Shown: positions 28,904-35,848 of the stretch, in pieces | Position numbering within the stretch: position 1 is the first letter of the stretch | Layout of the letters: each line of letters begins with the position of its first letter | IMG/VR virus record: IMGVR_UViG_3300044712_002167 | Coordinates: 1-44,752 of that record | Strand: one strand, 5' to 3' | DNA: 44,752 nucleotides | DNA from: a virus | Notes under the pieces: generated by a model | The model's database searches: none | What the model was told of the DNA's origin: nothing | Seen by the model: only the letters and a program-made list of their open reading frames with translations | Translations under genes and position numbers: made by a program

Positions 28904-30312
28904 TCGAACTCAGCGAAATCCCGTGGGCCATCCATGAGCCGGCCTTGCGGACGATTGTCGAGATTTCAGAGCGGCGTTCGCCCGATCCCGAGCTGTTGGC
29001 CCAATGGAAGGGTCATGCCGGGGCATCGGACCCGGATCTTGCCGCATTGGCTTTGCGCGGCGGGAGCCGGCTGGAGGGAACCGGGTCGGTGACCCTCCGC
29101 GACGGGGTCGCGGTGCTGCCGGTGGTCGGGCCGATCTTCCGCCACGCCAACTTGATGACCGATATCTCGGGGGCAACCTCGCTCTCGCGGCTGGCAACGG
29201 ATTTTGCCGTGGCTGTGGCCTCGGATCAGGTTTCGGCAATCGTGCTCGAACTCAACACCCCGGGCGGCGAAATCACCGGTCTGGCCGAATTTGCCGCCGC
29301 AGTCCGGGCGGCAACCGCCGTCAAACCGGTGGTCGCATTCGTCGACGGCTTGGCGGCGTCGGCCGGATACTGGATTGCCGCCGCCGCCGGGGAAATCGCG
29401 GTGGCTACCTCGGCCCTGCTCGGCTCCATCGGCGTGGTGGCAACGTATCGCGACGCCCGGCAACGAGACGCCAAAGCGGGGGTGACCACGCACGAGGTGG
29501 TTTCGTCGCAGAGCCCGCACAAACGCAGTGATGTCGCAACCGACGAGGGACGCGCCCGCGCGCAGGCTCTGGTCGACCGTCTCGCCGCGGATTTCGTGGC
29601 GGCCGTGGCCGACTACCGGGGGGTTTCGGGCCAGGACGTCACCGGAAAATTCGGCGCTGGCGCCCTGCTGGTGGGCGCCGATGCCGTGGCCGCCGGCATG
29701 GCCGAGCGCGTCTCCAGCCTGGAAACGGAAATTTCTCGCCTCGCAACCTCGCACAGAAAAGGAAATCCGATGACTGGAACCCCCGCCACTGGAACCCCCG
29801 CCGCGGCCGGGACTGCCGCCACTTTGTCTGCGGCCGAGCTGGCGCAACAATACCCGGAAGCGGTCGCCGCACTCCGGGAAGAGGCGCGGCTTTCCGGCCT
29901 CGCCGCAGGCCTTGCCGAGGGCAAGGCGGCTGGTGCCGAATCCGAGCGGGCGCGCATCCTGGGCATCGAGGCGCAGACGCTCGCCGGACACGAGGCTCTG
30001 ATCGCCAAATTCAAGGCCGACGGCAGCACCACGCCGGAACAGGCGGCGGTTCAGGTCCTGGCTGCCGAAAAGGCCAAGCACACCGCCCAACTTTCGCTGC
30101 GACGCTCCGACGAGACCGCCACCCCGCCGGTCGGACCGGGCGCGTTGGTCGGCCAGACCGCCACCGGCGCCGCCAACGATCCGCTCCGGGACGATGGCCG
30201 GCCGCTGGAGACGCGCGCCCAGGCCTCCTGGGACGCCAACGCCGATCTGCGGCGGGAATTTGGCGCCTTCGGCGGTTACCTCGCCTTTCTCAAGACCCAG
30301 ATCGGCCGATAA
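28900..30312 (+). CDS. S49-family prohead protease fused to scaffold (gpC-like)
   Basis: A 470-residue protein starting with GTG 28900, which overlaps the portal stop. Residues 65-270 form an SppA/S49 serine peptidase with nucleophile Ser154 (LAASAGYWIAAA) and likely general base Lys208 (SQSPHKRSD). Residues from about 290 form a scaffold domain with an Ala-rich coiled coil (YPEAVAALREEARLSGLAAG). In lambda gpC the same fusion cleaves prohead proteins and itself. An internal start at Met291 produces the scaffold alone. Confidence 0.93.
   Translation: MIELSEIPWAIHEPALRTIVEISERRSPDPELLAQWKGHAGASDPDLAALALRGGSRLEGTGSVTLRDGVAVLPVVGPIFRHANLMTDISGATSLSRLATDFAVAVASDQVSAIVLELNTPGGEITGLAEFAAAVRAATAVKPVVAFVDGLAASAGYWIAAAAGEIAVATSALLGSIGVVATYRDARQRDAKAGVTTHEVVSSQSPHKRSDVATDEGRARAQALVDRLAADFVAAVADYRGVSGQDVTGKFGAGALLVGADAVAAGMAERVSSLETEISRLATSHRKGNPMTGTPATGTPAAAGTAATLSAAELAQQYPEAVAALREEARLSGLAAGLAEGKAAGAESERARILGIEAQTLAGHEALIAKFKADGSTTPEQAAVQVLAAEKAKHTAQLSLRRSDETATPPVGPGALVGQTATGAANDPLRDDGRPLETRAQASWDANADLRREFGAFGGYLAFLKTQIGR
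29770..30312 (+). CDS. Nested capsid scaffold (Nu3-like) from an internal start
   Basis: Codon 291 of the protease gene is an ATG preceded by AAAAGGA with 6 bp spacing, giving a separate 180-residue protein: a short TGTPATGTPAAAGTAAT linker, a helical coiled-coil centre and the C-terminus FGAFGGYLAFLKTQIGR, which would contact the capsid protein. The layout is that of lambda Nu3 within gene C. Expression is inferred from the ribosome site. Confidence 0.75.
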   Translation: MTGTPATGTPAAAGTAATLSAAELAQQYPEAVAALREEARLSGLAAGLAEGKAAGAESERARILGIEAQTLAGHEALIAKFKADGSTTPEQAAVQVLAAEKAKHTAQLSLRRSDETATPPVGPGALVGQTATGAANDPLRDDGRPLETRAQASWDANADLRREFGAFGGYLAFLKTQIGR

Positions 30313-30324
30313 GGAGACTTGATC

Positions 30325-31086
30325 ATGACGACGTTGTCGGCGGACGCCCTCCGCACCTATTTTCAGGGCGATTTTCACGATGTTCCGGCGGTGGCGGGAG
30401 ACATCATCTATGGCGGGGCCGCGGTGGGCGACAACGGCGCCGGCTATGGCCGCCCGCTGGTCAGCGGCGATGCCTTCCTCGGCTTTGCCGATTACCGGTG
30501 CGACAACGCCGCCGGGACGGCGGGAGCCGTGACGATCCGCACCCGCACCCAGGGCGTGATCGAACTGCCGCTGCCCGGCCTCGCCATTACCGATATCGGC
30601 CGCCCGGTCTATGCCAGTGATGACGCGGGCTTCAACATCACCGGGATCGGCAGCTACATCGGCCGGGTCTGCGGATATGTATCGTCGGCCGTTGGCATGG
30701 TGCGGTTCGACGCGGCCGAGCCGGAACATTTGGTGTCTCTCGCCATCCCGATCGCGCTGGCCGGGGTCAGTGCGGCCGACGTGGTGACCGATTTCACGCC
30801 GGGGTTCGCGGGCCGGATCAAGAAGCTGTCCTTCACGGTCACGACGCCGGTCACCACCGGCGCCAAGGCCGCCACCCTGAACGCCGAAGTGGGGTCGACC
30901 AACCTCACCGGCGGCGTCATTCCCCTGACCTCGGCCAACTGCACCCCGCTCGGTGCGGTCATCAACGCCAGCGCAATCACCGCCGGGGCGGCGTTCACCG
31001 CCACCGACGCGATTTCCATCGAGGCATCGTCGGTCACCGCCTTCGCCGAGGGCGCCGGGGTGCTGACCATCGTTCTGGGCCAGTAA
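30325..31086 (+). CDS. Head decoration-like protein, two-domain
   Basis: A 253-residue protein with AAGGAG 8 bp before ATG 30325, in the position of lambda gpD. The first 130 residues (DVPAVAGDIIYGGAAVGDNG; LPGLAITDIGRPVYASDDAG; IGRVCGYVSSAVGMVRFDA) resemble the DUF2190 capsid-cement fold. The C-terminal 115 residues (SFTVTTPVTTGAKAATLNAE and on) are Thr/Ala-rich beta sequence, an added domain that may be displayed on the capsid surface. gpD itself has only 110 residues. The decoration role is inferred. Confidence 0.72.
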   Translation: MTTLSADALRTYFQGDFHDVPAVAGDIIYGGAAVGDNGAGYGRPLVSGDAFLGFADYRCDNAAGTAGAVTIRTRTQGVIELPLPGLAITDIGRPVYASDDAGFNITGIGSYIGRVCGYVSSAVGMVRFDAAEPEHLVSLAIPIALAGVSAADVVTDFTPGFAGRIKKLSFTVTTPVTTGAKAATLNAEVGSTNLTGGVIPLTSANCTPLGAVINASAITAGAAFTATDAISIEASSVTAFAEGAGVLTIVLGQ

Positions 31087-31098
31087 GGAGACGATCCC

Positions 31099-32085
31099 AT
31101 GCCCAACCCGATTATTACCGAGCGTTCCGTCGTCGGAATGTTTTTCAACCGCCTGGCCCAGTCCACCGGGTCCGGCTGGGTCGACGCGATTTGCTCGGCC
31201 CCGTTCAGTTCCGACCAGGACAGCGAACAATACGGCTGGCTGGGCATGGTGCCGCAGCTGGCGCCCCGCAAAGGGGAAAAGCGGTATCAGGAACTCGGAA
31301 CCTACGACTGGACGATCCGGAATGCCGAGTACCAGAACGGCATTCGCATCCCCAAGAAGCACCTGCTCTACGATAAGACCGATCAGGTGCAGGTTCGAGT
31401 CAACGACCTGGCAGACCGCGCCCGCGCCCACTGGGCAGCACTGGTTGCGCCGCTGTTGCTGTCCGCGGCGAGCACGGCCTGTTATGACGGCCAGTATTTC
31501 TTCGATACCGATCATTCCGAAGGGGCTTCCGGGGCGCAGTCGAACAGCATCAGCGTCGACATCTCAGCCCTGGCGGCGTCGGTTCACGGCTCGGTCACGG
31601 CCCCCTCGGCCGCGGAAATGGTCGGCGCGATCATGGCCGGCATCGAGCAGATGCTCGGGTTCAGGGACGATCAGGGGGAATACGTCAATGAAAACCTGAC
31701 CGAATTCCTGATCCTCACCGGCCATACCCTGACCGCCGAGGCGCTGACCGCGTTGCGGGCGCGCTCGATCGATGGCAGCAACACCAACATCCTGGTCGAG
31801 CAGGACGCGTTCCGGTTGCGTGTGATGACCTCTCCGCGCCTGGCATCCTGGACCGACAAATTCGCGCTTTTCGCCCCGGCCGGCAACTTCCCTGCCTTTT
31901 TGCGCCAACAGCGCAAGCCGAACAATGGCGGCGGCGGCTACTCGTCCGAGGGGCTGCTGGTGCAAACCCTGTGGCTGGACAGCGAACACTGCAAAAAAAA
32001 CGACGAGGTGCTGGTCTCGGTGGAAACCGAGCGTGCGGTCGGGTACGGCGACTGGCGCAAGGCCTGCCTGGTCACCATGGTCTGA
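31099..32085 (+). CDS. Major capsid protein, Mu gpT type
   Basis: A 328-residue protein with AAGGAG upstream of ATG 31099. It carries the Mu-like gpT signature: RYQELGTYDWTIRNAEYQNG, IRIPKKHLLYDKTDQVQVRV, LLLSAASTACYDGQYFFDTD, and near the C-terminus GLLVQTLWLDSEHCKKNDEV. It should form the HK97-fold shell. Lambda's capsid protein gpE is of a different family, so head genes here combine a lambda portal/protease with a Mu-type shell protein. Confidence 0.9.
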   Translation: MPNPIITERSVVGMFFNRLAQSTGSGWVDAICSAPFSSDQDSEQYGWLGMVPQLAPRKGEKRYQELGTYDWTIRNAEYQNGIRIPKKHLLYDKTDQVQVRVNDLADRARAHWAALVAPLLLSAASTACYDGQYFFDTDHSEGASGAQSNSISVDISALAASVHGSVTAPSAAEMVGAIMAGIEQMLGFRDDQGEYVNENLTEFLILTGHTLTAEALTALRARSIDGSNTNILVEQDAFRLRVMTSPRLASWTDKFALFAPAGNFPAFLRQQRKPNNGGGGYSSEGLLVQTLWLDSEHCKKNDEVLVSVETERAVGYGDWRKACLVTMV

Positions 32086-32093
32086 GACCGGCC

Positions 32094-32414
32094 ATGTCCG
32101 CCCCCGTCGCCATTGCCAACGCCCTGAATGCCGTTTTTGCGAGATTCGGGGTGTCGGCGCTCTACACCCCCCCCGGCCGGAGCCCCCCGGCCGGGGGGGC
32201 TCTCACGGTCAGTTTGCTGTGGTGCCGGCAGGATGACCGTCCCTGGTCCGGGGTATCGGCGGCCGGCCTCGTGGCCGAACTGCGCGTGTCCGAGGTCTCC
32301 TCGATTGAGGAAGGGGGGGTGGTGTCGGTGACGGGGGCGGCGTACCGGGTCCAATCCGCAACGCAGTCAGACCACGACCGCCGGCTATGGCGGATCGAGG
32401 TCGAGCAGGAGTGA
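32094..32414 (+). CDS. Head-tail connector (gpFII-like position)
   Basis: A 106-residue protein starting at ATG 32094, near the 117 of lambda FII. The C-terminal half is beta-rich (GGVVSVTGAAYRVQSATQSD, RRLWRIEVEQE), the pattern of small head-tail joining proteins. It lies between the capsid protein and the tail terminator. The call is mainly from size, pattern and order. Confidence 0.65.
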   Translation: MSAPVAIANALNAVFARFGVSALYTPPGRSPPAGGALTVSLLWCRQDDRPWSGVSAAGLVAELRVSEVSSIEEGGVVSVTGAAYRVQSATQSDHDRRLWRIEVEQE

Positions 32415-32418
32415 GATA

Positions 32419-32877
32419 ATGGTATCCGTTCGGGAATCCGTGATCGCGGCACTGATGTCGACGCTGGATGACGTTGCCTTCCCCAATGTCCCCGGCACGG
32501 TCACGCTGTATCGCGCCCGTCGTAAGGCGGTGCCGGAGGCTCAGTTGCCGGCGCTCGTCCTGCGGGCGGAGCTGGAATCCTCCGAACAACTCAGCGCCTG
32601 CCACACCCGCCACATCGACTCCGTGACGATCACTGCAATGGTCAAGGCAGTCGGAGACCTGGAGTTGGACCAAGCCTTGATCGATGCCGGGGCGGCGATC
32701 ATGGCGGCGGTCGGCGCCGATGTAACCCTTGGCGGGCTGGCGGTCGACGTAACCATGACCGGAGCCGGTCAGTCCGTCGCCGACGATGAGGGGATCGGCG
32801 GCGTCGGAACGGCGTGGGTTTCCTATGCCGTCGAGTATTGGACCCGTTCGGGTAATCCCTACGCCCCTGCCCTCTGA
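32419..32877 (+). CDS. Tail terminator / minor tail protein U-like
   Basis: A 152-residue protein with GAG upstream. It has the alpha/beta features of gpU-type tail terminators: an N-terminal helix VRESVIAALMSTLDD, LPALVLRAELE, ITAMVKAVGDLELDQALIDA and the C-terminal VSYAVEYWTRSGNPYAPAL. Such proteins form the ring that ends tail polymerisation and meets the head. Position between connector and tail tube agrees. Confidence 0.72.
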   Translation: MVSVRESVIAALMSTLDDVAFPNVPGTVTLYRARRKAVPEAQLPALVLRAELESSEQLSACHTRHIDSVTITAMVKAVGDLELDQALIDAGAAIMAAVGADVTLGGLAVDVTMTGAGQSVADDEGIGGVGTAWVSYAVEYWTRSGNPYAPAL

Positions 32878-32948
32878 CGTTCTGACTCGACAGCGACCGG
32901 GCCATCCTGGCTCGGGCGCAATCCCACTGCCCGCACAGGAGAGGAAGT

Positions 32949-34106
32949 ATGCCGTTACGTTCGCGCAATCAGGCCCTGCTGGCCAAAATCGAGGGATCCG
33001 AAGGCGTGGATGCCGCGCCGGTTCCTGCCTCCGATGCGATTTTGATCGAAAACCTCCAGGTCTCCTATGACCCCAAGGTGGAGCAGACCAACGAGCACAC
33101 CGGATCGCTCGATAGTCGCGGGCCGATCCCGGGGGGAATGGCGGTCAAACTGTCGTTCGACGTCTATCTCAAGGGGTCCGGGAGCGCCGGGGTCGCTCCG
33201 GAGTGGGGCGTTCTGATGCAGGCCTGCGGCTGGTCCGAGACCCTCACGGCCGCTGCGGTGCCGGTGGCCGCAGAGGCTGCCGCTGCCGGGAGCGCCCATA
33301 GCCTCACCCTGGGGACGGGGGCGGCGGCGACGGCCCAGCTCTATCGCGGCATGCCGTTGGTTCTCGCCGGCAATCCGGCTGCCGGTGAGACCAGTTATAT
33401 CGCCGATTACACCGCGAGCCGGGTTGCTCAGTTGGCCTCCGAGTTCTCCCCGGCCCTCGATACCAGCACCACCTACCAGATTCCGGCCAATGTGCTCTAC
33501 CGGCCGGTCTCGACCGGAATTCCCAGCTTGACATTCTACGCGTACCGCGATGGCAAGCTGCTCAAGGTGATCGGCTCGCGTGGTACGGGTTCGCTGCAAC
33601 TCAACTCTGGCAAGGCCGGGCGAATCAAATTCCAGTTTACCGGCATGTTCCTGTCGCAGAGCGATGCGCCGGTCCCGGCCTCGACACTGGTGTTCGACAG
33701 CACCCGGCCGCCGATCTGGAAACAGGGGCGGGCTCTGGTTGCGCGTATCCGCGCCTCCATGGCGTCGTTGACGTTGGATTTTGGCAACCAGATGACCAAT
33801 CCCGACGATCCCAACGCCGATGAGGGGTTCAACCCGGCCATCATCACCGCCCGGACCATGACCGGATCCTGTGATCCGCTGGAGGAGCTGGTGGGGACCC
33901 GCGATGCCATGAGCGCTCTGCGATCCGGGACGAGCCAGATCATCCACGGCAGCTATGGTTCCGCGACCGGAAATCGGATCGGCGTCACCATCCCGGCCGC
34001 CACCCATTCGAATATCCAGCCGGGCGATCGCAGCGGATTGTTGGTGGAGGGGCTTCAGTTCTCGTGCGTCGGCGAGGATGCTGGCGCATTCATTGCCATC
34101 CACTGA
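32949..34106 (+). CDS. Phage tail tube protein
   Basis: A 385-residue protein with GAGAGGAAG before ATG 32949. The N-terminus (RSRNQALLAKIEGSEGVDAA, ILIENLQVSYDPKVEQTNEH) is the pattern of siphophage tail tube proteins annotated in alphaproteobacterial phages. The remainder is Gly/Ala/Ser/Thr-rich beta sequence. The polymer forms the tail tube. At 385 residues it is larger than lambda gpV (246), mostly from an Ala-rich insert around residues 95-130. Confidence 0.8.
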   Translation: MPLRSRNQALLAKIEGSEGVDAAPVPASDAILIENLQVSYDPKVEQTNEHTGSLDSRGPIPGGMAVKLSFDVYLKGSGSAGVAPEWGVLMQACGWSETLTAAAVPVAAEAAAAGSAHSLTLGTGAAATAQLYRGMPLVLAGNPAAGETSYIADYTASRVAQLASEFSPALDTSTTYQIPANVLYRPVSTGIPSLTFYAYRDGKLLKVIGSRGTGSLQLNSGKAGRIKFQFTGMFLSQSDAPVPASTLVFDSTRPPIWKQGRALVARIRASMASLTLDFGNQMTNPDDPNADEGFNPAIITARTMTGSCDPLEELVGTRDAMSALRSGTSQIIHGSYGSATGNRIGVTIPAATHSNIQPGDRSGLLVEGLQFSCVGEDAGAFIAIH

Positions 34107-34131
34107 ACGAAATTCCAATTTAGGAGAAAAA

Positions 34132-34902
34132 ATGCTTCCCATCAGCACCCAAACTCTGGTGCGGTTCTCGCCGCTACAGGAGCGCCTCGACCAGTTGCGA
34201 CAGCCGATCGAGGCCGAGGATGAGACGGCGGCGGCGGAGCGGCGGCGAGCCGCCGCCGCCTTGGCCGATCAAATCGCGGTGGAACCTCAGCCGGTGTATT
34301 TGCTGGCCGTTCCCAGCCATTTCCAGCGCGCCGCGTTCCGTCGTGACCTGCGTTCGGCCGGCGCAACCTATCCCGGCGACGGGGAGTTGTATCGCGCGCT
34401 CAGGGCAGACCTTGCCGCCGTCGCTCCCGCCAATCTCGAAGATCTGTTGGCCCTGGTCGACGAGGTCGAGGCGAGCGCCCCCGGTGAGGTTGACCTGGAG
34501 GCGGTTCAAAAACTGGGGGACATTGTCCGCCTCGCCCGTGTTCTCGGCCAACGATACGCGGCCCTGGAGGGGGACCGGGAGTATTGGATTGCGGTCACGC
34601 CTCTGATCGCCTGTCGCCACTTTCTGCACGGCTGGGAGGGTGTTGATCGCCCCTTCGTCCGCACCGGAACCCTGACCAGCGACGAGACCCTGTCGGTGCT
34701 CGACGACGGGGATTTGTCCGCAATCGGTTGGAAAATCATGTCCTTGATGCGGGTCTCGAAGGCGCAGGAAAAAAACTCCGGCTCGTCGTCGCGGTCTCCG
34801 CTCGGCCCCAGGCCTACCCCGACGACGCAGAGTACGCCCCCGACGGTTCCGAGTGGGAACTGTTTGGGGTCAGGTACCCCAGAAACCCCCGTCGTCTCCT
34901 GA
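34132..34902 (+). CDS. Tail assembly chaperone, short form (gpG-like)
   Basis: A 256-residue protein starting at ATG 34132 with AGGAG upstream. Residues 1-215 are helical and acidic (LQERLDQLRQPIEAEDETAA, LEDLLALVDEVEASAPGEVD). After the slippery site the zero frame encodes a Ser/Pro/Thr-rich tail (SGSSSRSPLGPRPTPTTQS) that looks non-natural and is antisynonymous with the T frame. It precedes the tape measure gene, as gpG does, and should bind tape measure during tail assembly. Confidence 0.75.
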   Translation: MLPISTQTLVRFSPLQERLDQLRQPIEAEDETAAAERRRAAAALADQIAVEPQPVYLLAVPSHFQRAAFRRDLRSAGATYPGDGELYRALRADLAAVAPANLEDLLALVDEVEASAPGEVDLEAVQKLGDIVRLARVLGQRYAALEGDREYWIAVTPLIACRHFLHGWEGVDRPFVRTGTLTSDETLSVLDDGDLSAIGWKIMSLMRVSKAQEKNSGSSSRSPLGPRPTPTTQSTPPTVPSGNCLGSGTPETPVVS

Positions 34903-35105
34903 CCGAGGACGATTACGACATGCTCCGTTTGTGGCGGGCCTATTGTCCGGCGCCCGGCCGGATCGGGGGGGCAGCGGCCGGATTGGTCCCGGTTTCCGGC
35001 CACCTGCCCGAACGCGGCGGGTCAGGCGACCAGGCCGCCATCATGCTCGATGCGTTCGCGATCATGTCGGCGGCGGAGGTAGACCTGATGGACGGAGACG
35101 TCTGA
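34132..35105 (+). CDS. Tail assembly chaperone, -1 frameshift fusion (gpGT-like)
   Basis: Translation of the gpG-like frame to the heptamer A_AAA_AAC (34770-34776), slippage by -1, then reading LRLVVAVSARPQAYPDDAEY to the stop at 35105 gives a 324-residue fusion. The T part (PDGSEWELFGVRYPRNPRRL, DDYDMLRLWRAYCPAPGRIG) looks like a real protein and has no good start of its own. This is the conserved G/GT arrangement of long-tailed phages. The T stop overlaps the next ATG (TGATG). Efficiency cannot be read from sequence. Confidence 0.8.
34770..34776 (+). other. Slippery heptamer A_AAA_AAC for -1 frameshifting
   Basis: In the zero frame (gaa aaa aac) the heptamer fits X_XXY_YYZ exactly. It stands where the gpG-like and T-like frames meet. 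The GC-rich sequence downstream could form a stimulatory stem, not resolved here. Confidence 0.85.
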
Positions 35106-35848
35106 TGTTGGTAATCATCGCCAACAGCGATCTGGAACGCTGGGTTGGAGAATGCAGGGCGGTCGCGGCGCAGGCGGTGACCGCCGCGACCAAGGCGGCG
35201 GCAGACGGGCTGCGCAATGATTTACGCCAGCAACTCAGTAATGCCGGTTTCAAGCCAACTCTCGGAAATATGATCGGCAGCGCAGGATTTCCGCGTGGAA
35301 AACACAGCATCGGAGCCGCTGCAACCGTCTATGCCCGCGGCGAAATGGCGGATATGTTGTTGTCGGCGTTTTCCGACGGCGTAGTCATTACCGCGAACAA
35401 CGCGCGGTATCTCTGCTTCCCTACCGGCTTCAATGCCATGAACGGCTGGCGCGGCCGGGGGGCGGGTGAAAAGTCCCTGCGAGTGACTCCAGATCAGATG
35501 AAGGCTTCCGGCCGGGCCTTCGTGGTCCGGACGAAACGCGGCAACGGTCTACTGTGGTGCCTGCCGGTGGCGGATCAGCCGAAAGAGGTTGGCTCGAGGC
35601 GTCGGCGCTTCTTGCGAGCCGGTGGCATCGCCGACGTCGCAACGGGACATACCAGCAATCGCCGGCTCCCGGTCAAGCAAACTCGCACACAGTGGCTGAA
35701 TGCTCTGCTCGCGCAGGGGTTCGTCCCGATGTTCTTTTTGATGCGCTCGGTCAACATCAGCCAGTCGATGACCCCTGACGAATTGGCCCGCTCTTGGGGC
35801 GAGCGGATTCCAATCCTGATAGAACGCGCCCTGCCGGAGTTGCGTTGA
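35105..35848 (+). CDS. DUF6441-like minor tail protein
   Basis: A 247-residue protein between the chaperone and the tape measure. Features are an N-terminal helix (ECRAVAAQAVTAATKAAADG), LRNDLRQQLSNAGFKPTLGN, YARGEMADMLLSAFSDGVVI, YLCFPTGFNAMNG and a C-terminal VPMFFLMRSVNISQSMTPDE. I associate this with DUF6441, often found next to tape measure genes; that is from memory. It may be a tail-completion (gp10- or Z-like) protein. Starts overlap on both sides (TGATG). Confidence 0.65.
   Translation: MLVIIANSDLERWVGECRAVAAQAVTAATKAAADGLRNDLRQQLSNAGFKPTLGNMIGSAGFPRGKHSIGAAATVYARGEMADMLLSAFSDGVVITANNARYLCFPTGFNAMNGWRGRGAGEKSLRVTPDQMKASGRAFVVRTKRGNGLLWCLPVADQPKEVGSRRRRFLRAGGIADVATGHTSNRRLPVKQTRTQWLNALLAQGFVPMFFLMRSVNISQSMTPDELARSWGERIPILIERALPELR

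Noticed and set aside
28966-31515. 849-codon open frame on the - strand
   Set aside because: It is the antisense of protease, scaffold, decoration and capsid genes, kept open by GC3 bias; no ribosome site or recognisable domains.
32955-34148. 397-codon open frame on the - strand opposite the tail tube gene
   Set aside because: Antisense shadow; the + gene has a ribosome site and a tail tube pattern.
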